From Henriciella sp. (lineage in GTDB: Bacteria; Pseudomonadota; Alphaproteobacteria; Caulobacterales; Hyphomonadaceae): a stretch of 64,000 nt of DNA. The stretch spans positions 1-64,000 of the forward strand of contig JAEPOM010000009.1 in NCBI GenBank assembly GCA_017642885.1, given 5' to 3'. Both the position numbers and the translations under genes were made by a program. The notes beneath the pieces were generated by a model that was not told the DNA's origin, searched no databases, and saw nothing but the letters and a program-made list of their open reading frames with translations. This document shows, piece by piece, positions 18,636 through 26,688 of this stretch. Every line of letters begins with the position of its first letter. Position 1 is the stretch's first letter.

Positions 18636-20300
18636 ATGGCCGGACCGCAATATGTTTATCACATGCAGGGTGTCTCGAAAACCTACCCTGGTGGCAAGCA
18701 GGTTTTTGAGAACATCCATCTGTCCTTCCTGCCAGATGCGAAGATTGGCGTGGTCGGCGTCAATGGTGCGGGTAAATCGACGCTGCTGAAAATCATGGCC
18801 GGTATCGAGACCGAGTTTAATGGCGAAGCATGGGCTGCCGATGGCATAAAAGTCGGCTTCCTTCCTCAAGAACCGCAACTCAATCCAGATCTGACCGTGT
18901 TCGAAAACGTAGCCGCTGAATGTCCTGAAAAGCAGCTGCTCGATCAGTTCAATGCTGTCTCGATGAAGCTCGCCGAGGACTATACAGACGAGCTGATGGA
19001 AGAGATGACGGCGCTGCAAGAGCAAGTCGATGCTGCTGATGCCTGGGACATAGATTCCAAGATTGAAATGGCGATGGAAGCGCTACGCTGCCCGCCTGAT
19101 ACCGCTGATGTGAAAGCTCTGTCGGGCGGGGAGATCCGCCGCGTCGCGATTTGCCGTCTGTTGCTCTCCCGTCCGGACATGATCCTCATGGATGAGCCGA
19201 CCAACCATCTTGATGCCGAGACAGTGGCCTGGCTTCAGAACTATCTGATCAACTTCAAAGGCTGCGTGATCCTCGTCACCCACGACCGTTACTTCCTGGA
19301 CGATATTACCAGTTGGATCCTCGAACTCGATCGGGGTCGCGGTATTCCTTATGAGGGCAATTATTCGGCCTGGCTTGAGCAAAAAGCCAAGCGGATGGAG
19401 CAGGAAGCGCGCGAAGACAAAGGTCGCCAGCGTGCCCTCGCCAAGGAACTGGAATGGGTGCGCGCTAGCCCCAAGGCACGTCAGGCGAAATCGAAAGCCC
19501 GGATCCAGTCCTATGAGGAAATGGCCAGCAAGGCCGAGCGCGAAACCGTTTCGAATGCGACGATCCGCATCCCCCCTGGCCCACGTCTCGGCAACAAGGT
19601 GCTGGAGGCCGAAAAGCTGCGCAAAGGCTTCGGCAACAATCTGTTGATCGAAGACCTCGACTTCAAGCTGCCTCCGGGCGGTATTGTCGGCGTCATCGGC
19701 CCGAACGGCGCGGGTAAATCGACCCTGTTCAAAATGATCCTGGACCAGGAACAACCCGATGCCGGGACGCTGGAACTCGGCGACACGATCAAGCTCGGCT
19801 ATGTCGACCAGAGCCGCGACAAGCTCGACGACAAGAAAAATGTCTGGGAAGAAATCTCTGATGGACTTGATGTGATCAAGCTCGGCAATGTCGAGATGAA
19901 CTCGCGCGCCTATGTTAGCGCCTTCAACTTCAAGAAGACAGATCAGCAAAAGCCTGTCGGCAAACTCTCGGGCGGGGAGCGCAACCGTGTGCACTTGGCC
20001 AAGATGCTACGCGAAGGTGGCAACCTGTTGCTCCTCGACGAACCGACCAATGATCTCGACGTTGAAACGTTGCAAGCACTCGAAGAAGGTCTCGAAAGCT
20101 TCCCGGGGTGCGCCGTGGTGATCTCGCACGATCGCTGGTTCCTCGACCGGATGGCGACCCACATCCTTGCTTTTGAGGGAGATAGCCATGTCGAGTGGTT
20201 TGAAGGTGATTTCAGCTCCTATCTCGAAGACAAGAAACGCCGTCTCGGCCCCGACGCGGTGGAGCCCAAACGGGTTAAGTTCAAGAAGTTCAATCGCTAG
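18636..20300 (+). CDS. ettA: energy-dependent translational throttle protein EttA (ABC-F)
   Basis: Cytosolic ABC-F ATPase (554 aa) that binds the ribosomal E site and gates the first elongation steps according to ATP/ADP ratio. Two ABC domains are present: Walker A 'GVNGAGKSTL' (residues 41-50) and 'GPNGAGKSTL' (about 360), with signatures 'LSGGEIRRVAI' and 'LSGGERNRVHL'. The linker between them holds the arginine/lysine-rich P-site interaction motif region ('ELEWVRASPKARQAKSKARIQSY'). Length matches EttA, so this is not a resistance ABC-F. Its TAG stop shares CTAG with the convergent xylanase stop. Confidence 0.96.
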   Translation: MAGPQYVYHMQGVSKTYPGGKQVFENIHLSFLPDAKIGVVGVNGAGKSTLLKIMAGIETEFNGEAWAADGIKVGFLPQEPQLNPDLTVFENVAAECPEKQLLDQFNAVSMKLAEDYTDELMEEMTALQEQVDAADAWDIDSKIEMAMEALRCPPDTADVKALSGGEIRRVAICRLLLSRPDMILMDEPTNHLDAETVAWLQNYLINFKGCVILVTHDRYFLDDITSWILELDRGRGIPYEGNYSAWLEQKAKRMEQEAREDKGRQRALAKELEWVRASPKARQAKSKARIQSYEEMASKAERETVSNATIRIPPGPRLGNKVLEAEKLRKGFGNNLLIEDLDFKLPPGGIVGVIGPNGAGKSTLFKMILDQEQPDAGTLELGDTIKLGYVDQSRDKLDDKKNVWEEISDGLDVIKLGNVEMNSRAYVSAFNFKKTDQQKPVGKLSGGERNRVHLAKMLREGGNLLLLDEPTNDLDVETLQALEEGLESFPGCAVVISHDRWFLDRMATHILAFEGDSHVEWFEGDFSSYLEDKKRRLGPDAVEPKRVKFKKFNR

Positions 20301-21472
20301 ATGACATAATCCGGATCGGTGATCGCCAGAAAGGCTGATTTGGGATCGCCGTCTGGATCAAAAAGAAGCGGATAGTTCGACCGGCTGACCGGGAAATTGT
20401 TCAACCAGGATTGCGAATCCCGGATGCCCCAGAGGCTGACCGAGGTCACGCTATCGCGAGCTTTGAAGCCTTCAAACAGGTCGCGATAGAGCTGCGCTTG
20501 TTCCTTATATACGCGGTCCGGCACATCGCTGGACGCCGTGCCGTAGCCAGTCTGACAATTCACTCCGGATTCGAAGCACTCGGGTGGATCACTGTAGACG
20601 GAGATATCAAGCTCTGTGACGTGCTGCTCCAGCCCCGCGCCGAGGGCATCAATATCGTCGATCGCTGCAAGCACCTGATTGGGATCAATGCCGCGGCTGA
20701 GATGAAACTGGTGCCCGACCCCGTCCAGCGGAATACCGCGATCGAGTAGATCGCGTATGACTGTGATCAACCGTCCGCGTTTGCCGGCGAACTCCGTGCT
20801 GTAATCATTGATGAAAAGCTTTGCAGCCGGGTCAGCTGCGCGCGCCGCCGTGAACGCCCAGTCGATATAGTCCTTACCAACAGCCTGAAGCCAGTCATCC
20901 TGACGGTAGGTGTCGGTGCCGCTGTCAGATACGACTTCATTGACGACGTCCCAAGCATAAATGTCGCCAGCATAGCGTCCAGCGACCTCCGCGATATAAG
21001 TCTCCAGCTTGTCGCGGACATCGCTGGCTGTGCCGACAGTAAAATAGCCCGGTGTCGAGCGATACCATAGCAAAGCATGACCGCGCACCTTGGCGCCGTT
21101 CGCTCGGGCAAAGGCTAGCAAACCGTCGGCTGGATCGAAATTATAGGTCCCTTGAGCAGGCGAAATGATGTTCGCCTTCATTTCGAATTCGGAGGTGAAG
21201 GAGGAAAAATGCGTCTCGGCGAGACTCTGATCAACAGTGCCGCCCGTTACCTGCGCGGTCTGAACCGCGGCTCCAATTTCAAACTCGGTTGCGAATACTT
21301 GCTTCAAGGTGGCCGTCGAACTTGGCGGCGGGGGCGGCGGCGAGACCGGAGGCGCCGGTGGTGATGCAGGCGGCGCCGGGCTGCTGCCACCACCGCCGCC
21401 AGCACAAGCACTGAGCGGCATCGCCCCAAGCGCGGCGAGCAAGCGCAAGCGGTCTCGTGCGGTAAACTCCAT
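20297..21472 (-). CDS. GH10 endo-1,4-beta-xylanase, lipoprotein
   Basis: Glycoside hydrolase family 10 enzyme (391 aa) that cleaves beta-1,4-xylan. The signal sequence ends in a lipobox ('PLSACAGGGG', L-S-A-C) followed by a Gly linker and a long Pro/Ala/Ser-rich spacer, so the catalytic domain is probably displayed on the outer membrane by a flexible tether. GH10 landmarks: 'VRGHALLWYRSTPGYF', acid/base Glu in 'YAWDVVNEVVSD', 'LFINDYSTEF', 'GVGHQFHLSRG' and nucleophile Glu in 'HVTELDISVY'. AAGGA lies about 9 nt before the ATG. A LacI-type operator overlaps its probable promoter. Confidence 0.95.
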   Translation of the reverse strand: MEFTARDRLRLLAALGAMPLSACAGGGGGSSPAPPASPPAPPVSPPPPPPSSTATLKQVFATEFEIGAAVQTAQVTGGTVDQSLAETHFSSFTSEFEMKANIISPAQGTYNFDPADGLLAFARANGAKVRGHALLWYRSTPGYFTVGTASDVRDKLETYIAEVAGRYAGDIYAWDVVNEVVSDSGTDTYRQDDWLQAVGKDYIDWAFTAARAADPAAKLFINDYSTEFAGKRGRLITVIRDLLDRGIPLDGVGHQFHLSRGIDPNQVLAAIDDIDALGAGLEQHVTELDISVYSDPPECFESGVNCQTGYGTASSDVPDRVYKEQAQLYRDLFEGFKARDSVTSVSLWGIRDSQSWLNNFPVSRSNYPLLFDPDGDPKSAFLAITDPDYVI

Positions 21473-21503
21473 GGCTGGTGTATCCTTGAAAGCTTGGCAG
21501 AAA

Positions 21504-21517
21504 TGATAGCGCTAACA
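21504..21517. promoter_or_regulatory. LacI-family (xylose repressor-type) operator
   Basis: The 14-bp near-palindrome TGATAGCGCTAACA fits the TGnTAnCGnTAnCA-type operator known for the Caulobacter xylose repressor XylR. It sits 32 bp upstream of the xylanase start and overlaps the -10 region of the promoter predicted from the TTGACA at 21538-21543, an arrangement expected for repression lifted by xylose. No lacI-type gene is in the window. Confidence 0.6.
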
Positions 21518-21543
21518 TTTCGACTCTATTCTCGTCTTGTCAA
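21515..21543 (-). promoter_or_regulatory. predicted sigma70-type promoter of the xylanase gene
   Basis: On the minus strand a perfect -35 TTGACA (21538-21543) is followed after 17 nt by AAATGT (21515-21520), a weak -10. The -10 overlaps the operator at 21504-21517. The -10 match is poor, so this is a tentative call resting mainly on the -35 and the operator position. Confidence 0.4.
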
Positions 21544-21610
21544 CTCGTTGAGTAGCCGAGAGAGCTTAGCTGGCTTAGCAAGACGGGGTGCATTTGAATG
21601 AGGTCTCACA

Positions 21611-22213
21611 ATGCCGCGTCCTGTCACTTTCTGGTTCGAGTTCGCCTCCACCTATTCCTATCTGTCCGCCATGCGGATCGATGCGGAAGCTGAGGCGCGC
21701 GGTGTCGACGTGATTTGGAGGCCCTTTTTGCTCGGCCCGATTTTCAAGGCGCAAGGCTGGGATAGGTCGCCCTTCGCGATCTATCCGGAGAAAGGCGAGA
21801 ATATGTGGCGCGACTTAGAGCGCCGCGCGGAAAAGTACGCCATCCCATTCGATCGTTCCGCCGAGAAGCTGTTCCCGCAAAACAGTGTACTGGCTGCCCG
21901 TGCGGCCATTGCCTGTCTGCATGAGGATTGGGGGCGGGAATTCTGTCGCTATGTTTTCCGCGCCGCCTTTGTCGACGGACGCGATATCTCTGATCCTGGC
22001 ACCATCGCTGATTGTATAGAATCAGCTGGCGGATTGGCGCAGATATACATGCACATGGCCCATAGCCATACGCAAAAGAACACTCTGCGTGAGCACGTTG
22101 ACGAGGCGCAATCACGCGGAATTTACGGCGCGCCAAGTTTTATCGTGGACGGCGAATTGTTCTGGGGGGATGATCGGTTAGAAGATGCTCTGGATTGGGC
22201 AAACAGGGTCTAG
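21611..22213 (+). CDS. 2-hydroxychromene-2-carboxylate isomerase family (DsbA-like, kappa-GST)
   Basis: Thioredoxin-fold protein of 200 aa in the DsbA/kappa-glutathione-transferase group. The N-terminal 'VTFWFEFASTYSYLSAMRI' carries a Ser in place of the redox Cys, as in HCCA isomerases of naphthalene degradation, and the C-terminal 'SRGIYGAPSFIVDGELFWGDDRLEDAL' is diagnostic. The isomerase uses glutathione; in bacteria without an aromatic pathway the true substrate is unknown, and no catabolic neighbours are present. It is 11 nt upstream of the amidase gene on the same strand. Confidence 0.88.
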   Translation: MPRPVTFWFEFASTYSYLSAMRIDAEAEARGVDVIWRPFLLGPIFKAQGWDRSPFAIYPEKGENMWRDLERRAEKYAIPFDRSAEKLFPQNSVLAARAAIACLHEDWGREFCRYVFRAAFVDGRDISDPGTIADCIESAGGLAQIYMHMAHSHTQKNTLREHVDEAQSRGIYGAPSFIVDGELFWGDDRLEDALDWANRV

Positions 22214-22224
22214 GGAGATGATCG

Positions 22225-23847
22225 ATGAAACATTTACTGGCAAGCGCCGCACTTGGGGTCATCTGCATGGCCTGCAGTTCGGTGGCGGATGTGCCGGAAC
22301 CGGCAACCGAAATGACTGAAGCCGAAACCAATCTTCAGCCCGATGGCTGGATCGCGAAATCGCTACCGGAAATCGCCGATGGCTTGCAATCCGGACAGGT
22401 AAGGTCGGTGGATCTGGTCCTCGCTTACCAGACGCGGATCGAACAGATCGATCAGAATGGCCCGACTTTGCAATCGGTGCTCGCCCTCAATCCAACGGCT
22501 CTCGATGATGCCAGAGACAGCGACGAGCGCCGTATGCTCGGCAAAGGTTGGGGCCCGCTGGACGGCGTTCCAATCCTGCTCAAGGATAATATCGAGAGCC
22601 TCGATCCGGTTGCGACCACGGCTGGGGCGCTTGCCTTGAAGGACAACATTACCGGGCGCGACAGCCCGCTTGTCGCGGGCTTGCGGGCGCAAGGCGCGAT
22701 CATTCTCGGAAAAACCAATCTCAGCCAGTGGGCGAACTTCCGCTCGAACGAGTCTCTGAGTGGTTGGTCGGCGCTTGGCGGCCAAGTCAGAAATCCGCAC
22801 ATGCTCGATCGCAATCCTTGCGGGTCAAGTTCGGGATCCGGCGCCGCCGCGGCGGCCTCTCTCGCCGCGGGCGCGGTTGGCACAGAGACAAATGGTTCGA
22901 TTATCTGCCCGTCCAATGTCAACGGCGTTGTCGGCTTCAAGCCCACGGTTGGGGTGGTACCTCAGCAATATATCATTCCAATTTCGCATTCACAGGATAC
23001 GGCCGGTCCGATGACCAAGACCGTAAAAGGGGCCGCGATGATGCTCACGGCGATGGCTGGGATGGACGCCTCCATCGACTATGCCGCCGGACTAGATACG
23101 GCCAGTCTCTCGGGGAAACGTGTCGGCGTGATGCGCTTTGCTCAGGGTTCGAATGCAGACATTCATGCGCAGTTCGATGCGGCGTTGGCCGTGCTTGAAG
23201 CACAGGGCGCGGAGCTGGTCGAAATTGATACGTTTGATCCGGACGCTGAGAATTTCTGGGGCGAAGCGCTAAGCGTGCTCGAATATGAGTTCAGGCACAC
23301 GCTCAACGCCTATCTTGCGGACACACCAGACAATGTCTCAACCCGCAGCCTCGCGGAGCTGATCGCCTTCAATGAGGCCAATGCCGATATCGAATTAGCC
23401 CTGTTCGATCAGGATCTGCTTGAATCGTCGGAGGCCAAGGGTCCGCTAACCGACGAGGCCTATCTGAATGCGCTTGCTGCGATCCAGGCTGCCACACGCG
23501 AGAAAGGTATAGACAAGCTTCTGGCTGAGCATTCGGTCGATATGCTGGTCGCACCTTCCGGGCCGGTGAGCCCGCGGGTCGATCCGATCAATGGCGATAC
23601 CTGGCCGTCCTGGGCGGGTGCGGGATATCTCGCGGCGATCGCCGGCTATCCTCACATTACGGTGCCAATGGGCGACGTCCACGGCGTTCCGATCGGCTTC
23701 TCGATCATGGGCGCAAAAGACGCCGATGCGGAGATCTTATCCTGGGGTTATGCCTACGAACAGGCGAGCCAGATGCGGGTCGAACCGCAATATCTGGCAA
23801 ACGCCGAGGCGCGCCGTGAAATCGCCGCCGCTATGGAAGCAAAATAG
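22225..23847 (+). CDS. amidase (amidase-signature family), lipoprotein
   Basis: Amidase of 540 aa hydrolysing carboxamide bonds. The signal sequence ends in 'GVICMACSSV' with a lipidation Cys at residue 17, so it is likely a periplasmic or outer-membrane lipoprotein. The Ser-cisSer-Lys triad is visible: Lys120 in 'GVPILLKDNIES', cis-Ser at 201 or 202 in 'NPCGSSSGSG', and nucleophile Ser225 in 'GTETNGSIICP'. GGGAG lies 8 nt before the ATG. Secreted amidases of this type are seen with peptide scavenging genes; the substrate is unknown. Confidence 0.93.
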   Translation: MKHLLASAALGVICMACSSVADVPEPATEMTEAETNLQPDGWIAKSLPEIADGLQSGQVRSVDLVLAYQTRIEQIDQNGPTLQSVLALNPTALDDARDSDERRMLGKGWGPLDGVPILLKDNIESLDPVATTAGALALKDNITGRDSPLVAGLRAQGAIILGKTNLSQWANFRSNESLSGWSALGGQVRNPHMLDRNPCGSSSGSGAAAAASLAAGAVGTETNGSIICPSNVNGVVGFKPTVGVVPQQYIIPISHSQDTAGPMTKTVKGAAMMLTAMAGMDASIDYAAGLDTASLSGKRVGVMRFAQGSNADIHAQFDAALAVLEAQGAELVEIDTFDPDAENFWGEALSVLEYEFRHTLNAYLADTPDNVSTRSLAELIAFNEANADIELALFDQDLLESSEAKGPLTDEAYLNALAAIQAATREKGIDKLLAEHSVDMLVAPSGPVSPRVDPINGDTWPSWAGAGYLAAIAGYPHITVPMGDVHGVPIGFSIMGAKDADAEILSWGYAYEQASQMRVEPQYLANAEARREIAAAMEAK

Positions 23848-23848
23848 T

Positions 23849-24709
23849 CTACCCGACGAGCCGGAGCAGATAGTCGCCATACTCGTTGCGGTGATCGGCG
23901 GCGAGGGCGCGGACCTGCGCATCATCGATCAAACCGATATGCCAGGCGACTTCTTCCGGGCAGGCGATCTTGGTGCCGGTTCGCTTCTCTACGGCGTGGA
24001 CGTATTCCGCCGCCTGTAGCAATCCGTCAAAGGTCCCGGCATCAAGCCAGGCCGTTCCGCGCGGCAGCACTTTCAGATCCAACTGACCGCGTTGGAGATA
24101 CGCATTGTTCACAGCCGTAATCTCAATCTCACCGCGCTTCGACGGCTCGACGGATTTCGCAATCTCGACGACTTGATTGTCGTAGAAATAGAGCCCAGTC
24201 ACGGCGAGATTACTTTTCGGGTTTTTCGGCTTTTCTTCGATCGAGATGGCTTTGCCATCTGGGCCTTGCTCAACAACGCCGAAGCTCGATGGATCCGCTA
24301 CAGTGTATCCAAATATGGTCGCGCCCTGATTGCCGCGATTGATGTCCTCAAGTTGCTCGCCGAGGCCCGCGCCGTGGAAAATATTGTCGCCAAGGGCCAA
24401 CGCCACCGGGTCGCCGCCAATGAATTCCTCGCCGATTAAAAACGCGTCAGCCAGACCGCGCGGTTCGCCTTGCGCGGCATACTGAAAGGAAACACCCCAC
24501 TGTCCACCATCGCCGAGGAGCTCGCGAAATGTCGGCAGGGCCTGGGGTGTGGAGATGATCAGAAAATCCGTCACGCCCGCCAGCATTAGCGTCGTGATCG
24601 GGTGATAGATCATTGGCTTGTCATAGACCGGGAAGAGCTGTTTGGAGATGCCGCGGGTGATCGGGTAGAGCCGCGACCCTCGCCCCCCAGCGAGAATGAT
24701 CCCTTTCAT
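23849..24709 (-). CDS. rfbA: glucose-1-phosphate thymidylyltransferase
   Basis: Nucleotidyltransferase (286 aa) joining dTTP and glucose-1-phosphate to dTDP-glucose, the first step of dTDP-L-rhamnose synthesis. The dNTP-binding loop is '[33 protein letters not shown]', with later 'ALGDNIFHG', '[11 protein letters not shown]' and '[20 protein letters not shown]', all typical of RfbA/RmlA. Length is normal. It is the last gene of an rfbC-rfbD-rfbA run and its start overlaps the rfbD stop by 4 nt. Confidence 0.97.
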   Translation of the reverse strand: MKGIILAGGRGSRLYPITRGISKQLFPVYDKPMIYHPITTLMLAGVTDFLIISTPQALPTFRELLGDGGQWGVSFQYAAQGEPRGLADAFLIGEEFIGGDPVALALGDNIFHGAGLGEQLEDINRGNQGATIFGYTVADPSSFGVVEQGPDGKAISIEEKPKNPKSNLAVTGLYFYDNQVVEIAKSVEPSKRGEIEITAVNNAYLQRGQLDLKVLPRGTAWLDAGTFDGLLQAAEYVHAVEKRTGTKIACPEEVAWHIGLIDDAQVRALAADHRNEYGDYLLRLVG

Positions 24710-25614
24710 CGTGTCTCAGCCCTCTCCTGAAGCAACCGTTCGACTGTCGCTTCCAGAGAAAGCTTCCAGTCTTTCGGCACCACACCGAATGTTTCGGTGA
24801 TTTTATTTGTATTCAGCCGCGAATTCAGCGGTCGTCGTGCTGGCGTCGCATAGTCTGAAGACGGGATTCTTTTCAACTTAATCTTACAGCCATGACGTTT
24901 TTCATAGATTTCAAAAATCAATGCTGCAACATCCGCCCACGACGCCTCGCCCGAAGCGGCGTAGTGGTACGTTCCGCATTTCTCGGGCTCAGACCCCGCA
25001 TCAATCTGGCGTGCGATAAGTAGAATCGCATCAGCAATATCGAGCGCGCTGGTTGGGGCTCCGATCTGGTCATTAACCACGCTCGCGCCGCCTTGTTCTT
25101 CGGCGAGCCGCAGCATGGTTTTCACAAAATTGCGTCCAAATGGACTGTAAACCCAAGCGGTTCGGAGGATCACGTGCTGCGATAGTGCTTCGCGGACGGC
25201 CATCTCGCCAGCCAGTTTCGATGCACCGTACGCGTTGAGCGGGGCAGTCCCATCGGTTTCCACAAAGGGTTCTGCGCCGCTGCCATCAAAGACATAATCG
25301 GTCGAAAGGTGAACCAGAGGCAGGCCGCGATCGGAGCAGTGCTCAGCCAGTCTTCGAACTGCATTTGCGTTAAGGGCAAGGGCGGCCGCCTGGTCAGTCT
25401 CCGCCCCGTCGACATTGGTATAGGCAGCGGCGTTCACAACGAGCCTGGGGCGTATTCCGTCCAACGCTGCTTCGATGCTCCGAGCAGACAGGAGGTCCAA
25501 TTCCGGGCGACCTAAACAGACACAATCCACGCCCGCGAACGCAGTTCGTTCAGCGAGTGCCTGTGCAACCTGACCTGACTTGCCGATACAGAGAATCTTC
25601 ATGCGATCCGTCAT
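24706..25614 (-). CDS. rfbD: dTDP-4-dehydrorhamnose reductase
   Basis: NADPH-dependent SDR (302 aa) catalysing the last step to dTDP-L-rhamnose. The nucleotide motif is '[18 protein letters not shown]', then '[18 protein letters not shown]', '[10 protein letters not shown]', the catalytic '[11 protein letters not shown]' (YxxxK) and '[18 protein letters not shown]', all typical of RmlD. A second ATG at 25602 starts at the usual family position. rfbC ends 12 nt upstream and rfbA overlaps by 4 nt downstream. Confidence 0.96.
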   Translation of the reverse strand: MTDRMKILCIGKSGQVAQALAERTAFAGVDCVCLGRPELDLLSARSIEAALDGIRPRLVVNAAAYTNVDGAETDQAAALALNANAVRRLAEHCSDRGLPLVHLSTDYVFDGSGAEPFVETDGTAPLNAYGASKLAGEMAVREALSQHVILRTAWVYSPFGRNFVKTMLRLAEEQGGASVVNDQIGAPTSALDIADAILLIARQIDAGSEPEKCGTYHYAASGEASWADVAALIFEIYEKRHGCKIKLKRIPSSDYATPARRPLNSRLNTNKITETFGVVPKDWKLSLEATVERLLQERAETR

Positions 25615-25626
25615 TTCGCTCGACCG

Positions 25627-26181
25627 TTACTCGAAGGGGGAGTCAAACGAAGCGAGGCGCGGCAGCTCGGCATCTTTTGGTGAAAGCGTCGGTCGCTCAT
25701 TTTTCACTGGCCAGTCTATTCCGAGATCCGGATCGTCCCAGGCGAGTCCCCCTTCGGTCTCCGGGGCGTAATATTCGGTCATCTTGTAGACGACGACGCA
25801 GTCTGACGTCAGCGTCAGATAGCCGTGCGCAAATCCTTCCGGAACGAACAATTGCTGTCCGTTCTCGGCGCTGAGCTCAGCGCTCACATGCTGGCCAAAG
25901 GTCGGAGATGACCGGCGCAGATCGACGGCAACATCCAGGATGGCGCCGCGCGTGCAGCGTATCAGTTTGGCCTGCGCTTTGGGAGGTGCCTGAAAATGCA
26001 GCCCGCGCAGAACACCGGCGTCTGCTGACCAGGCATGATTGTCCTGCACAAAGGGTCCCGCGATACTTGCCGCTTCGTAGGTGTTCGCGCGAAACGTCTC
26101 AGAGAAGTATCCGCGGTCATCGCCATGACGATCTGGCGTCACCAGGATCACGTCCGGGAGGGCTTGGCGTTCAAACTTCAT
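25627..26181 (-). CDS. rfbC: dTDP-4-dehydrorhamnose 3,5-epimerase
   Basis: Cupin-fold epimerase (184 aa) of dTDP-L-rhamnose synthesis. Family blocks: 'VILVTPDRHGDDRGYFSETFRANTYE', 'FVQDNHAWSADAGVLRGLHFQAPPKAQAKLIRCTRGAILDVAVDLR' with the active-site His in 'RGLHFQ', and 'LFVPEGFAHGYLTLT'. The start at 26181 fits the family; the frame is open to 26235. It is the first gene of the rfbCDA run. No rfbB (dTDP-glucose 4,6-dehydratase) is found in the window. Confidence 0.96.
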   Translation of the reverse strand: MKFERQALPDVILVTPDRHGDDRGYFSETFRANTYEAASIAGPFVQDNHAWSADAGVLRGLHFQAPPKAQAKLIRCTRGAILDVAVDLRRSSPTFGQHVSAELSAENGQQLFVPEGFAHGYLTLTSDCVVVYKMTEYYAPETEGGLAWDDPDLGIDWPVKNERPTLSPKDAELPRLASFDSPFE

Positions 26182-26289
26182 CTCGTCGGTTTGCCCTGTT
26201 TCACTCCGTATCGGCCCTAGAGAAATTAATCGCAATTGTCACCCGCGAGGGTAGATGAAATTGGCCTTGGTCATCCCCATATAGTGACG

Positions 26290-26688
26290 ATGGACCCGGA
26301 CAAAGAGGCCAAAAGACGAAAATCCATCGCCTACATTTTACGCCGCCGAAAGCGCGGTCGGCGCATCGGTGCGAATTCGGGAAGAGTGGTCAAAAGCTGG
26401 GCGGAGTATAGCGCGGTCACGCTAAAACCAACCGGTAGCTACATGAGCACTTGGCAGCGGTTATTGTGGTTCCCAATAGTTCCGCTGGCGATTGCTCTCC
26501 CGTTCATAGTGATGGCAGGTGCGGGGGATGCGCAAGAATTGGTGGTTGCGGAAATTCATCCATTAGCATGGGTGTTGATCGGATTGCTCGCTCTAATTAT
26601 CCTCTGCATTTCTGTTTTGGTCGTTTCGTATACGCTGCTCTGTTTGTGGCGCGCCGTTGGACGACTAGTCGGCTACAAAAACGAGTAA
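26290..26688 (+). CDS. small two-helix membrane protein of unknown function
   Basis: Hypothetical protein of 132 aa. A very basic N-terminus ('KEAKRRKSIAYILRRRKRGRRIG') is followed by two hydrophobic segments, about residues 54-74 ('LLWFPIVPLAIALPFIVMAG') and 90-116 ('PLAWVLIGLLALIILCISVLVVSYTLL'), and a short C-terminal tail. I recognise no family. It is divergent from rfbC and its last 16 nt overlap the end of the convergent priA gene. Its reality rests on composition and membrane pattern. Confidence 0.5.
   Translation: MDPDKEAKRRKSIAYILRRRKRGRRIGANSGRVVKSWAEYSAVTLKPTGSYMSTWQRLLWFPIVPLAIALPFIVMAGAGDAQELVVAEIHPLAWVLIGLLALIILCISVLVVSYTLLCLWRAVGRLVGYKNE

Noticed and set aside
19083-19994. 303-codon minus-strand frame opposite ettA
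   Set aside because: EttA is highly conserved on the other strand; the long antisense frame is a result of high GC codon bias.
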